Assembly: GCA_026874595.1 (NCBI GenBank)
Contig: CM049311.1
Location: forward strand, 69,855,453 to 69,919,452
Length of the DNA: 64,000 nt
Reading direction: 5' to 3'
From: Sipunculus nudus
Lineage: Eukaryota > Annelida > Sipuncula > Golfingiida > Sipunculidae
Shown: one piece after another, positions 1 through 12,771 of the stretch
Layout of the letters: each line of letters starts with the position of its first letter
Position numbering within the stretch: the stretch's first letter is position 1
The notes under the pieces: model-generated
Databases searched by the model: none
What the model saw: only the letters and a program-made list of their open reading frames with translations
Told to the model about the DNA's origin: nothing
Position numbers and translations under genes: made by a program

Positions 1-465
1 TATATATGGTTATTAGTCAGTTGTTTCACAGGATTAAAAACTCTGAACTGGAACTAAACGTAAGTAGCACTGATCACATTAGTATCAAATATTGACCGAT
101 TATTTATAATAAATAATGATAAATATCAAATTCACACATCTTTGCTATTTGTTCTGCTGTGTAGATGACGTGTATAGGTTGTATATCGTTACATTTATTA
201 TCTATCATACCCTGTGTTGGCAAGTACATTGGTAAAGTATATTTATGTAAAATATGGCTGGGTTACATAAAATAAGACCTATGTTCAGTTGAACCCAATG
301 AGTTTTTAGTAATTCTATATTTCGTGTGACTAGATTATAAATAAGCTGTCATTGCATAATTGAGAAATATTGGACCCCTAGAAAAAAATTAAACATATTT
401 TTCAAAATTTTAGGAATTGTTATGTTAATTATATTGCTTATAGCCTACCATTAGAAACATTTGTA
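1..465. other. AT-rich non-coding flank
   Basis: No gene, RNA or clear repeat is recognised here. The sequence is AT-rich with stops in all frames and leads into the tandem array that follows. Confidence 0.4.
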
Positions 466-469
466 TGCG

Positions 470-1950
470 GTGTCAGAACGTCGTTATGTTTGGTCATCAT
501 TGGGAAATACTCAATAGTTTTAGTTATTTAGGTGACTGGATTGTTTCCTTTTTACTACGTCCTAATAACCTTGAAAACACGTTTCAGCAATATACAACAA
601 TCTTTCGGGTCCTGAATGTACCATGGTTAGAACGTTCTAGAAATGTCGTTCATTGTTGTGTAAACGTTGATTCAACATTTTTTATTGGGAAAACGTTATT
701 ACACTTTCTAAAAATCTTTCCACTTTGCCGTTGCAATAACGTAATTTCCGAAACTAATATAAATCGTTGTATAAATGTTTCTTGTAGGTGAATGAATCAT
801 TTCCCTTTAAATACGTCCTAATAACCTTAATAATACGTTTCAGCAATATCCAATAACCTTTCTTGTCCCAAAAGTACCATGGTGAGGACGTTCTAGAAAC
901 GTCTTCATTGTTGTGTAAACGTTGTTTTAACGTTTTTTATTGGGAAAACGTTATAACACCGTCTAAAAATCTGTCCACCTTGCCGTTCAAGAAACGTTAT
1001 GTTAGGAACTAATGTAAAATGTTGTATAAATGTTTCCTGTAGGTGAATGGATCGTTCCCCTTTAAATACGTCCTAATAACCTTAATAACACGTTTCAGCA
1101 ATATCCAATAACCTTTCTTGTCCCAAAAGTACCATGGTGAGAACGTTCTAGAAACGTCTTCATTGTTGTGTAAACGTTGAGTCAACGTTTTCTATTGGAA
1201 AAACGTTATTACAACGTCTAAAAAACTTTCCACTTTGCCATTACAATAACGTAATTTCTAACACTAATATAAAACGTTGTTTAAATGTTTCCTGTTGGTG
1301 AATGGATCGTTTCCCTTTAAATACGTCCTAATAACCTTAATAACACGTTTCAGCAATATCCAACCACCTTTCTGGTTCCGGAGGTACCATGGTGAGAACG
1401 TTCTAGAAACGTCTTCATTGTTGTGTAAACGTTTATTCAACGTTTTTTATCGGGAAAACGTTATAACACCGTCCAAAAAACTTTCCACTTTGCCGTTGCA
1501 ATAACGTAATTTCGAAAACTAATATAAAACGTTGTATAAATGTTATCTGTTGGTGACTGCCTCGTTTTTCTTTTGATACGTTCTTATAACCTTAATACAA
1601 CGTTTAAATATATCCAAATATCCTTCTCAGTCCCGATAAAGCCATTGAGGTAACGCTGCTGAAACGTCTTTGGGACATAACTGCATGTTATTTTCCGAGC
1701 ATGACATGTCCGGAACGTTGCCAGTTGGTTACTTTAACGTTCAGCGCAACAGAAAACGTTTTGTCAATGTTTTGCCAACATTTCACTGTATCCTTGAATT
1801 TGTTGTGTAAACGTTCATTTAATGTTTTTTAATGGAAAAACGTTAATACGCCGTCGAAAAAACTTTCCACTTTGCCGTGAGCATAACATTATTGAAAAAC
1901 GTTATCGTTACGAAAGCGCAATGTTTTTATAATGTTCAGGTAACCTTTTT
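470..1950. repeat. Tandem array of ~255-bp units (about 5.5 copies)
   Basis: A block starting TTGTGTAAACGTT recurs near 656, 911, 1167 and 1422, a spacing of 255-256 bp, and appears degenerate near 1801. A second landmark, (T)AGGTGAATGGATCGTTTCC, recurs near 527, 785, 1040, 1296 and 1550. Each unit also carries ACGTCCTAATAACCTT and GAACGTTCTAGAAACGTC. AACGTT and ACGT motifs are very dense. Short open frames across it are chance frames, since they are not conserved between units. This is a satellite-like array, possibly the tandem core of a larger element; its homology is unknown. Confidence 0.85.
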
Positions 1951-2883
1951 TGGCTAGCTGGGCATATACATTGCTGCGTCTGGGTGAACATTTTTTTTTG
2001 GCCGCCAAAATACGTTTTTCATAGCAGTTTCCAGTTAATAAATGTTAACCATGCATGTTGTAACATTTGATTACTACAAAGTAAGGAAACTATTAAACAT
2101 AATCTGAATCCAAAGAGCTTAAAAAATAAAAATGATAATAATGAGAATGATGATATTGTTTATGATAAAAAAAATGGCATAGTAACATTTTAAACAGTAA
2201 AATTTAAAATGTCAACTGCAATAAGAGTTTTTCTTATTATTAGGACAAACTAATAAATGAATAACAAACCATGATATCTACTTTAAAAATAATATTTATG
2301 GTTACTTTTTGTGTTATAAACAACTTTTATTTAACAAATTCTCGGGCAGCACTGCAAACCATTTTACCTCAATATAGGGCATGTAGTTGTTGTATATTAC
2401 ATGTAGACTTTCTTAAAATGTTAAAACTACTACGAGGTTTTTGAATAATTTGATAACTAGTATTATTTCAGGTATTACTATTCTGAGGTTCACCAGTAAT
2501 TATTTAACCTGATCTTATATTGAGCGAGAAATCTCGCTTTTACCTGATCATTACTTGATCAGTTGTCGTACGTATTCCACCCAAGTGAGAGGGTATGTGT
2601 CCGCGGTAATACCGCCTATATTGTGAGGCCACACAGTGCACAGATAAATACTGTAGAGCCAGTACGGATGGCTTGCACATTGCGAGTCCGAGGCTCGCCC
2701 TGGGGAACTTATAGAAGATTTAAATAGCTATTTAAGTTAATACAGGTGTATTTTTGCAGTTGCTCTTGTCAGAGCGGTAACGTCGGACAGTTCATGACCC
2801 AGTGGCTATTTGAGTCAGTGTTCCAGGATTGGTAGTCCCGCAATATATAGTAATTACCCTAGTCTCGACTGAATGCTGTTCTG
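1951..2883. other. Intergenic, no gene recognised
   Basis: AT-rich to about 2500, then a more balanced segment. There is a short hairpin (GCGAGA/TCTCGC) near 2524. No coding or RNA feature is supported. Confidence 0.4.
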
Positions 2884-3621
2884 TAGGGCTGTGTGATATT
2901 ATCGATATATCGGTATATCGCGAAACGGCATATTGCGTATCACGAAACGGTTTTCGAATATCAATATTTTCCGATATTTTATTATTGTGCCTGAGCCTGA
3001 TATCGTTTAGGAAACACAATGTTATAATTTTAGACATTTAAATAGGTTGGGATTAATGACAGGCTTAAATTTAAAAGCTTCTACTGTGCAATTAGACGTT
3101 GAGTATTGAATTTTCAAGTAGCCCTGATATACCAAGAAAACTGCATGTCAGCTCGATGACTTATTGGTATACGATAAATATTTTGATACGTTAAAAGAAA
3201 GAATTGCTCAACATGGTCATAATAATAAATAATTCATTAATATATACTCCTAACATCTTATGATAGCTGCAGGAAGATCAAGTGTCAACTTATCAGTATT
3301 ATTGTTTAAGAACAGCAATTAAGCGATGTCGAATACACGGCTGTAATTGTGCGCACCATTTATCCCTCTTTGCGCTAAACCACATGTAGTCCAGGATTCT
3401 TTAATCGGCAAGTTTTTTTGCACATGTAAGGCCTAAAGAAGACTTTGATTTAAATGTTTCTTTCGGCACTGTCAACAGTACATTAGTAAGTAATGTTGCC
3501 CTATTTCGTGTTTGAAATCAACTTTTATTGTGTCATTTATAAAATATGATAAAGAATTTATTATTCAATCAATAATATAATACTAGTATCAATGATAATA
3601 TAGATGCATGTATATATATAC

Positions 3622-3652
<31 letters not shown>

Positions 3653-3773
3653 CAGAAAATACACTTATTTCCTATCAATTTAATAAAATGAAAATAACCC
3701 AACAGTGTCGCAATACTCTATCAAGTATCGAAATATATTGCGATACGAAATAGGTAAGCGATACCCAGCCCTA
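2884..3773. mobile_element. Non-autonomous hAT-type MITE with 8-bp TSD
   Basis: The left end reads TAGGGCTGTG and the right end CCCAGCCCTA, imperfect terminal inverted repeats of the common TAGGGCTGGG...CGATA type. The flanks carry a perfect 8-bp direct duplication, CTGTTCTG at 2876-2883 and 3774-3781, the target-site size of the hAT superfamily. Subterminal DNA on both sides is rich in TATCG/CGATA motifs. The 890 bp interior contains no transposase and includes an AT dinucleotide tract around 3610-3652. It therefore looks like an internally deleted element mobilised in trans by an unseen transposase. Confidence 0.9.
3610..3652. repeat. (TA)n microsatellite inside the hAT MITE
   Basis: An alternating TA run interrupted by C and G, forming near-palindromic blocks. 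Confidence 0.85.
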
Positions 3774-3781
3774 CTGTTCTG

Positions 3782-5600
3782 CATTTATGAAAATAAATAT
3801 TAGATTTTTTTTGGAGGAAAAAGGCCTTCGAGAGGCTCTACTGGGATTGGAGTATCTGCAGGTGTACATGCACATTGTACATGACTTCCAGCTGCCGGAA
3901 GATAATATAATAATGATAATATCTAAAATAATAATAATAAAAATAATACTTCATTTAGCCAAGTACCCGGAGGGCACAGCATATAAAACAACAGACATAT
4001 ATTTATGAACTCCCATCAGAGTCCAAATATATCAGGACTGTTATATTACTAAAGTTTGCTGACAATTTGAGAATTTGATCATTTGAACATGAACTTAACG
4101 TTTATGATTCTTGGAATCTGGTACCACGTACCCTCCCCATTCAATACACATGCAGTACGTGAGACAGAGCGGGATGCTGGAGATGTGCAAGCCAGTGGCG
4201 CTATCCCTTTAAGGGCCCCCACCCAGATGCAGTCTTGGGAGACTGTGCGCAACTGTCGTGTTTCACTCACACACGAGTGCACCTGTCGGGGGTTCCTTGG
4301 TGTTATGACCCAGGAAAGGGGATGACACACACCCAGGACCCGCAGGAGTGGTACACCGAGCCAGAATTATCGCATGTAAGCCCCTGTCACGTAGTCCGAA
4401 ACCGGAATGGAATTCTACAGATGTACATTATACATGTACTTATAGTTAAGCAAACATTAAAAAAATGGAGGCTGTTTCCTCCTTTAAAAAATCTTTAAAT
4501 TTAAAAAAGAATATTTTATTTTATCATTTTCTGTACTTCAGATATATATTTTATTCCTTTGCAATGAAAATATGAAGTTAATGCATAGCTTATTACTTCA
4601 TAATTCATGATTTGAGAATATTAATGAATAGCGGAGTGATTTATAGTATTAAGATAACATTCAAATATTTCTATACTGAGGTAGGTAATCTTTCCGTTAT
4701 TGCCCTCTGCTGGGTAATAACAGGGAGACCCCGTGTTAACCCCCTCCCCCCCCCCGGCCCTCACACACACACACCCTCACACACACACAATTATGTTTAA
4801 CTACATTATGCACAGACATTCAAATAGATAAGTAAAGTTAAGGAGCATAAGATCCTCATAATTTCTGTGAAAGTTTCTCAAAGTCCTCTTCACGTTGTAA
4901 ATATATCATTAGCTGAAATAAAATCAAATCAACAGCTGAATATTTTACGTAGTAATAATACCTAGGGCAATATGATGTATATCATTAGAATTTCAAAAGA
5001 TGAATAGCACAATATAAGAACTTAATTTTATAATGTCCATCATCCGCCAACCTAGTATGAGTCTTTAATTTGCTAGCAAAAAAAGGACTACCCAGTGCCG
5101 TAGGTGTGTTATATTTCTTACTTTTGTTACAGTCAGATTTAAGTCTTTGAAGATGCCTTAATTACCTCCGCCAACGAAGACGACACGGGGTCATGTGATT
5201 GACAGTGTTTGTGTTTGTGCCCGCGCCATATGTTCGAAATGAATTTCGATGATGTCTGGTCAAAGAGAGGCCATTGGGGAAAGAAGAAAAAAAATATTTT
5301 TTACGGACGGATCGATCGAATGAAAATGCCACACTTTATTCTGATTCATCTAATTTACCCCCTTTCGCAGGCTCTTGTTTTTCCCTGCATCTCCATATAT
5401 TAGTCGATCCGCCCCAAAGTTTAAACACTCCTTCCCTGCTCTTATAAGGCACGCAAAACCTTCACACAAAATGTTATAGAATAAACTGAGAACTTTTAGA
5501 GATATTCTGCTGACAAAGTAGGATATCTTAATTGCCCTATCCACCAAGGCCAAAATGCTCCGTCTTTTTAACCTAATCGTTATAACCCCAAAACGCTCTT
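3782..5600. other. Intergenic, no gene recognised
   Basis: A moderately GC-rich stretch at 4140-4400 has open frames on both strands but no recognisable protein, which suggests repeat-derived DNA. A C/CA-rich tract lies near 4740-4790. Nothing else is supported. Confidence 0.35.
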
Positions 5601-5639
5601 ATACAGAAAGTCTTCCATGCCAAGAGTAGCGAGAGCTGT

Positions 5640-5808
5640 TTACAACATAATAATAACGTCACAAAGGTCGATGACGCATGACGTCGCATTGACTGACGTC
5701 ATTAACTGGTATCGCTGTTTTCCATTGTTGAATATATCGCAGTCATTGTCAACTGTCTTGCAATATTTCGGATTATTTGTCTCATACGAATTACGTGCCA
5801 GGTAAGAC
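5640..5808 (+). promoter_or_regulatory. CRE-like cluster upstream of a splice-donor-like site
   Basis: Within about 60 bp lie AACGTCAC (near 5653), ATGACGTCG (near 5679) and TGACGTCAT (near 5694). The last is a perfect palindromic cAMP-response element. About 100 bp downstream, GCCAG|GTAAGA near 5800 matches a 5' splice site. This could be a promoter with a short first exon on the plus strand, but no downstream coding exon was found. The motifs are seen; promoter function is inferred. Confidence 0.3.
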
Positions 5809-5942
5809 ATTATTATTTACTCGGAGGAATGGCTCCTACAATCTTTAGCCTAGAACTTTTTATACTGTCTCTTTTGTATAAGAAAAATAAAGCGGAAACA
5901 TTCCGACATGGGAACTGGTACAGACAACACGTGTTCTGTACG

Positions 5943-5962
5943 TTTGACAGAGCTCTGTCAAA
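5943..5962. repeat. Perfect 20-bp palindrome
   Basis: TTTGACAGAGCTCTGTCAAA is its own reverse complement with no spacer. It lies in otherwise single-copy-looking DNA about 150 bp beyond the CRE-like cluster. Confidence 0.85.
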
Positions 5963-7200
5963 TTTTGTCTCATCCCAAGACGTGTGATTCCGATCCGCTC
6001 TGCTCCTCTCTGGTCGTATCACAGTTGTTGATTCCGCAACAATGTCAAATTATGCAATTTTTGTTTTTGTAAGATGATTGACGCTTTACCATGTTTACGG
6101 TCACCAATCGGTTGCTCGTTAGTCCAATGTTTATGATTGAATGAATATGCGATTAAGGTCACATAGAGTTCACGGATAAGTCAATTGTATGGTCAATAAC
6201 TGACGAGTTCTTTTCGTCATGGCGACGTCAACATCATTTAATTTGTTGTGTGCTGGCCGCATTGGCCTTGGGTGTATTATATAGATCGTGTGTCAATCGC
6301 CTGATCTAACCGCCGATCACAATGCAGTACCTTTTTCATTTTTTATGGTATCATATGAAGCAGCTGAAGGGTCAATTCTTGAGTTAGGCTTTCCTTTTGC
6401 GGGTGGATGCATGGCGTGTCTGCTTTCCGGGTGACCTCGCACAACTCAAGCTTTTTACAAAATTTCAAGTCATGGGCGCTGGCCAGGGGCGATAAGAAAA
6501 AAACAAACCCCAAGTCACATGAATTAATCGATATTTAAATTCAGTATTAGTCAGTCAGAGCCAGTAGACAGACACTATATATTAACCACAACACAAAGTC
6601 TTCAAACGTTCTTTATGGTTTTCCATGGTTTCCATGGAAGTTTTATGGAAAGGTTGGTTAATTTAAAATATAAATGATATCATATGAAAACAAAAAATTG
6701 AGACTTAGCTGAAGTGATAACCAAGATATTTGGGCCTACAAATAAATGTATATAGAAAATTAGAATTCCGTATCTGCATATTTAAGAGAACAGGAGCCTA
6801 TACTGGATTTGTTAAATTCCGAATCGATCTTATCTTGTTGCTCCCTTTTTGGTAAATTTAAGAATTGTTTCCAATCAAGTTAAAGTCATCCAACTTATGT
6901 TTTCAATTAATTTCAGTGAATTATTGTGGAATGCCGGGATATGTGTTGATAACATTTTCAGGCTGGACTTGATACAGGTGTATGCGAAAATATAAATGGG
7001 TAACTAACAGTACTTAAACGTAATATATATAAGCTACGGTGATCATGCCAAAGCAATGATAGTTTAGGCTTTAAGTTATAAGAAATAAAAAAGGCAAGAG
7101 GTCATGTGGGCAATTTTTTAAAGAAGGGACGGGGGGGTACCATGTTATATCCCCCACACACGCATTTTGCAAATTTAAATTAATTAAACTTTGAATAGAG
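5963..7200. other. Intergenic, no gene recognised
   Basis: Mixed-composition DNA without a supportable coding region. A Trp/His-poor AT-rich stretch runs toward the repeat block at 7.2 kb. Confidence 0.35.
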
Positions 7201-8362
7201 GATATTATGAGTTCCGGATTGTTAAAAATCATGCTTTTGCCTGTAGACCGTAGAAAATAGGTTACAATGACCCTTTTGGTTTTACAATCAGATTTTATCT
7301 GGAATCTCTGGATGCTAAGTTAGAAATTTATACGTCCAACTGCTACGATTTCTACCTGTCTGACTTATTCGGTGCCGAATTCATGTTCTGTCACATAGCT
7401 CAGAGAATACAGGTCATATTGACTAGATTTATTTAGGCTTTCCCAGAGGATTCCTTCCCCCCCCCCCCCCCCCCTTTGATCTTTATTCAATTAGAAGTTT
7501 CCAATTTCCCACTGCTACGATGTATGTAGGTCTGACTTTTAGGGTGGTGAGATCATGATCGCAAAGTAACTAGCACAATATAGGCCACAGTGACGTTATT
7601 TTCAGGTTTCCAAAGAGAATTCGTAATGACCTCCCTTTACATATTGTAAGGGTTTCAGTATGTTCAGTTGAAATTGTGCCCTATCTGACTTTCTTGTTGT
7701 TCAAAATTAGGTGTTTGGCTTGTATCTAACAGACTACAGGTCATCATGATCTAATCTCAGGTGCCTGCTAGGAATTTTATGTAGGAAGGTTCTAGATTTA
7801 ACCATTATGATTTGTGCCCATATGACATTTTTAATTCTTAAAAGATGCATGTGTTTTCCCCCATAGCTCACAGAATATGGGTCATAGTGACCTAAATTCA
7901 GGTTTCTGAGGAAATTTAAACAGGACTTCCCTGGATCCTACGTTAGAAGGTTGTAATGATAAAAGATGCTAGGCCTGAAGGATACAATTCGGGTCTATCT
8001 GATGTTCGAGGTACCCATATCATGGTTTCCCAATAGCTCGCAGAATAAAAGTCACAATGACCTTATTTCAAGTTTCCAAGAAAAATTTACATTGACCTCC
8101 CTTTAGATTAAGTGAAAGGTTATTGGGTCTAAATGTTAAATAATTTTGCCCTGTCTGACTGTCTTGGTGGGCAAAATATAAGTCACCTATGACCTAATAT
8201 CAGGTTTCCAAGGAGTTCTGCTTAGAACCTCTCAGGATGTATAGAGTTACATGTTTCTAAGTCGAATGGTTACGATTTGTGCCGAGTAAACGGAAGAACG
8301 GATGGACGACGGCCAAAGGGATTTCGCAATGATCAGATGATTTACAGTCAGCTGAGCTAAAA
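7200..8362 (+). repeat. Module-repeat element, degenerate copy
   Basis: Modules of roughly 200-250 bp repeat the order 'CATAGCTC(A/G)CAGAATA..GGTCA..TGACCT', 'TTCAGGTTTCC', 'GGACCTCCCT..' and 'GGTTACGATTTGTGCC'. The block ends near 8346-8362 with CAGTCAGCTGAGCTAA, the same right terminus seen at 34.83, 58.74 (reversed) and 60.30 kb. Just before the end is a GGACG-type stretch. No coding capacity is seen. It is probably an old member of the family best preserved at 32.5-34.8 kb. Confidence 0.65.
7457..7474. repeat. Poly-C tract (18 C)
   Basis: An uninterrupted homopolymer, one of about twelve G/C runs of at least 12 bp in the window. Confidence 0.9.
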
Positions 8363-8366
8363 TCAT

Positions 8367-9109
8367 ACAGGTTTTATAAGTATTTAATGCAATGATTTTC
8401 ACTTCTTGTTGGTTTCTGAAGTAATACTGTGCCCTGTTATTTTATACTCAAATTGCTTCAATATTGCTTACATTTTGAATATGTTTTATTCTAATTCACA
8501 CCGCGCGAAGGGGACACCCTTTTCCACACCCAACCCCCTCAGCCGATGCACCTCATCAGCAGTCGCGCTTCCCTGAATATACTTCCCCCCCCCCCATATA
8601 ATTACGTTCTGGACCCAACAGATTAATTATTGATGATAACACTACGGAATGGTATATAAAAGATGATGGGATTGTTAAATATAGTATACCCCGTTTCACG
8701 GGTTATAATACTTCACTCATTCATATTAAAACCACATGTCAGTTAAGAGTTTACAACCAATTATAAATAGAGTTCAAGAAATTTCGGGTAAACCTCCTTT
8801 AACAGACATCATATATGCCTAATATACCCCCATTTTTTATTACTTCTAAGGAAATATATTTTTACCAGCCACATGTTTTGGGGTTTAGCTCCATGACCAG
8901 AGATCAACATATGGGTTTAGAGAACCCAAAAAAGAACAAATAATTTTATCTCCTGAATGTTAATGCTGATGAAAGACCTATTCAAAACTGGGTCATGACC
9001 TTAACCGACCAGACCTGATATTGTTCTATATGGGTCTTGTTCACGGTCTGTGGCACCACTTATTAATTCATCAGAGGCTGAGACTATGAGACTAGCAACT
9101 TCTTAAGTA
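8367..9109. other. Intergenic, no gene recognised
   Basis: No coding or repeat structure is recognised apart from an 11-C run near 8585. Confidence 0.35.
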
Positions 9110-9300
9110 CTGCAGAAGGGGGGTCCAGGGGGTCCGGACCGCCCTTTTTTCTTTCGCCATAACTTTTTTTTAGGGATTTCAGACCATATTGACCCCCTTC
9201 TTTCCGGACGTGGGGACCCCTGTTTTTTATGAGTCATATTGGGTTGGACCGCCACCAAACCAACTACCCCCTTTCCTAAATCGTGGATCCGCCCCTGATC
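9110..9300 (-). mobile_element. GGATCCGCC-type MITE copy
   Basis: Read on the minus strand, this copy starts GATCAGGGGCGGATCC. It contains TGGTCTGAAATCCC and an AAAGTTATGGCG-like block, and ends near CCCCCTTCTGCAG. The same blocks recur at 18.5-18.7, 32.27-32.42 and 50.77-50.94 kb, with fragments at 21.76 and 54.87 kb. The ends look like short inverted repeats (CAGRAGCGGATYC). It has no coding capacity. Confidence 0.6.
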
Positions 9301-9676
9301 ACTGTGTAGCCTCATCTGGCAAAAACATACACAACATAATGTGTAAACTGACCAAGCACTGCTCAATTATATACTTATCAGACCTAAGCTGTATAAGAGA
9401 GTACCCATTTTGTATAGTAACGAAAATTTAGCTATTTCTTTGTCATTAAGGCTATGTCAGCTTTAATTCTTTAGTTCACTTAAGTTTCCACAGCGGCTGA
9501 TTTAAATAACTTTTCCAGCGATCGGGGATTGACTTTCTAAACTTTTCTTTGAATAGGATGCTTATGCAACCTAAGTTACAGTTAGTACACAAATATAATA
9601 TAGACCTCTGTAGGTTTTGTACTGGCTTTGTTTCACACTGAGGACTAGGTCTGAGCTGTCGGGTCGATGAAAGGAT

Positions 9677-10283
9677 TCAGCTTCTGGCCGGGTCGTTAGG
9701 TGGCTCGGATGTGTGTACCTGATTATTAGCTGGCCGACAGGTAAAGATGCGGACAAATACAGTACGAAATTGATGGCTTCTCCAGGCGTATATGAATGGG
9801 TTAACGCAGGAGTTAAAGAATATCAAATGTGATGCCATACGCTGAAGACTATCAGGCACACGGTATTTCATGTCGATCACCGCAATGAAACTAGAGGGCA
9901 GGCAGCAAGCCAAGAACGCCACAAAGATTATGATCAAACTGACAGTAACGCGCAGTTCACGTTTATCCTGCGCCAATGAACTAGCCACTTTAACCTTCTG
10001 ACGCAAAAACCTAACCAACCGCACATACAGGAATCCGGACGTCGTAACAGGTATTGTTATCGATATGGTGGTGGCAATCACCGCGTACAACAGTGTCCCT
10101 GGATGGTCGTAGTCCACGTTACACACGTTAGCGCGTGCATTGTATCCAAGGCGACCTAGTCCCAAGAAAGTAGGGATTTGCAGAATAAATGTCAGACTCC
10201 AAATCGAGGCTATTATCAGCGCCATGTTTCTTCTGGTATACCAATGTCGGTATACACTGGTTGCTTTTGTAACCAATATGTAC
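9677..10283 (-). CDS. Class A GPCR, exon 2 (TM4-TM7 and C-tail)
   Basis: This is the C-terminal two thirds of a rhodopsin-like seven-transmembrane receptor, acting at the plasma membrane. The exon opens after ..TTTTGCGCAG (3' splice site) at 10283, and its first base completes the Arg codon left by exon 1. Visible features are TM4 with the family Trp (ALIIASIWSL), an extracellular-loop Cys (ANVCNV) able to pair with the TM3 Cys, TM5 with its Pro, a basic third loop (DKRELR), TM6 with CCLP instead of the usual CWxP, TM7 with the NPFIY form of NPxxY, and a helix-8-like RSHQFRTVF. With exon 1 the receptor is 309 aa, complete but short-tailed. The closest feel is the melatonin-receptor/Moody/Tre1/GPR84 grouping. 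The ligand cannot be named. Confidence 0.9.
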
Positions 10284-10726
10284 CTGCGCAAAAGAAAAAG
10301 AAGTATTATGAGTAAAATTATTGTTTCCTCCGACATTTAAATCCATTCGTGTATTCCTGTTAAAAGTGAAGTGGTATTGACTTGTGTCAGAAAAAAATAA
10401 AGGGCTTCTATAACCACATGCATATTACCCATACTTGCGTTGGGATAAGTTCGCTTCGAAACGCGCTTCCCGATATAATGTTTATTGGAAAACATGGAAT
10501 ATGATCCCCTTAGGACACACTTGGCCTCTATCTCAAAATCTCAAGACCATAAACGAGCACTGAGTTTGAAAAAAAGGAGTCTAGTCGAAAATGAGCAATT
10601 TTCAAATCTATATATACATTTTGTTGTAGTTATGTTTTGTAGTTTTATAGTGTCCGACGAATTTATTGATTATAGATTTCTAATAAGGGGTTGTGTTTAT
10701 ACTATCATGCCACAATATAAATTGTA

Positions 10727-10738
10727 GATATATATATA

Positions 10739-10776
<38 letters not shown>
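10727..10776. repeat. (TA)n microsatellite
   Basis: A long TA dinucleotide run followed by ATT triplets. Confidence 0.95.
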
Positions 10777-10780
<4 letters not shown>

Positions 10781-12180
10781 TTATTATTATTATTTTACGT
10801 AAAACAGGTTTTTATCTATTAGCTATGGTCCTGGGCCAGGCTTAAAATGAACACTGATGAGTTATTTCAATAAATATTACGTGATCTAGACCGAGGATAA
10901 CATCAATGAAAATAAAAATTTTCCCCAATGTGTTCTTGCCATAACCTGGGCCACCTATGATTGTATGTTGAAAATAGTCACCGAGCCTGAAGAAACGGAC
11001 TGGTTTTGTGATCATCTTATCGGCAGAGATTTTCTGGACTTGTTTTATGTTTTTTTACCTTAATTATCTACACGACAGGGACTCGAGGAAACAGTGATAT
11101 ATAATTAGGATGGTCTAGCTTCAGTCCCAAGATTAAAAAGGAAGTGCGGGGCAAACGCTTTTGATCTGACGGTCTTCATAATATCATTCTTCCGAGTTCT
11201 TCCAGTTTATTTAAGTCACTAATGAGTATTCAGCTTTTTATGTATAACCACACTATCATGTGTAGCGGAGATGGGGAAGTGTTTACAAATTGACACTGGT
11301 GTACTCGTCATAACCGAACATATTATTGAATATCAGTATGTGTGTCCTTTAAGTAAAATAAGGATTTCTTATTGCGCAGACTATAAAGGCATGCAGTGAG
11401 TTTGAAGTCAAGTATTGACTTTATAAAGAAAACATGTTTGTTGTAATTTTTCAAAAAGTATACAATTATTAATATACTATATAACGATCTTTGCTATACT
11501 ATATAACGATCGACAAGTCAATGTCAAGCTGTTTTTATCGCTCTACAGTCTACACAGATGTAAGATTCACTGTGTTGTGTTCTTTGTTTCACTACAGGTG
11601 TTGACCTGTTTACAGTGACACATTCAATAATTTTGATACAATTGAGAAGAAATAGGGTTATGACATTACAGTCGCAAATGGCATGACAGATGTGATTATT
11701 AACTTCCAAAGATTAAATTTTACATTAGACACATAGCCTTTTATTTTGTGATGCATATCATCATCCAATCAGGAGCCTGTTTTGACCAGCTTCCTGTGAT
11801 AATTAATTAAATCAATGTCTAAGACATTTTTGGGGAGAATAATTTTTCCCATTATTGCCAAATAAGGGACTTTAACGTACCAAAAAACCCTTAAAAGTTA
11901 CTTTCGAAGAATATTCTAACTAGAATAACAATAATGTATGTCGGCAATCGCCGAGCGATCGCAAGAGAAGCCTCCTAAGGTCAGGATGTGAAAATTGGCC
12001 ATATCAGAGATGTAGTGCAAATAGAATTGAGCGATAATGGAGAAAGGGCTATGAAGTGTAAGGCCTTTGGATAAAGCCAAGATAAAAAATAATTATCAGG
12101 CGTAAATCTTTTAACTTGTACTAAAATAATTATCGAAGGTTATCTTTTGAAAAAGAAGTAATTAATGGATTTCACCCACT

Positions 12181-12197
12181 GGGGGGGGGGGGGGGGG
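12181..12197. repeat. Poly-G tract (17 G)
   Basis: An uninterrupted G homopolymer in the GPCR intron. Confidence 0.95.
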
Positions 12198-12771
12198 CAT
12201 AAGAAAGTGAACCCACCATATTTTTTTTTACCCAAATATGGATGCAGATATAAATTCATCAGTCCCTATATATAAGCCTCCCTTTCCAAGAGTCTTAATG
12301 AAAAGGACATGTTAATGGTATTAGAAAAACAAAATGTGTGTTTTTAAGTTTCCAAATCGAAGTTGAAGCTTCATTTAAATTCCATATTCCCGCATTTTCC
12401 CCCATTCAACCGTTAAATTTGACCCGGCCACTTCGGGACCCTGAGTGGACTACTTATTCTTCTTTTTATAAGTGTTAAATACATAAAATATAAATACTTT
12501 ATAGAATTGTATAGAACAAGTGGGAAAATACGCTCCCGAGGCAGCGGAAATCTTGCGCTTCTAAAGAAGCAACTGATTTTCACGCTGCCAGCTTTGACCG
12601 TTTATGATATATTTAGACACCAGATGGCGGTTCGTTGTCCACTGAAATAAACGTGCGTATGATGTGACAAGCAGCCAATCAGATGCCAATAAACAAACAC
12701 TCGACAGGCATCCTGGCTCCGCCCATTGCTGCGCTTGAAGCGGCGCTTGATGAGTTTCTGGTCGAATTTAA

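Noticed and set aside
4140-4400. GC-richer stretch with open frames on both strands
   Set aside because: Overlapping frames on opposite strands, no splice sites or domain; probably repeat-derived.
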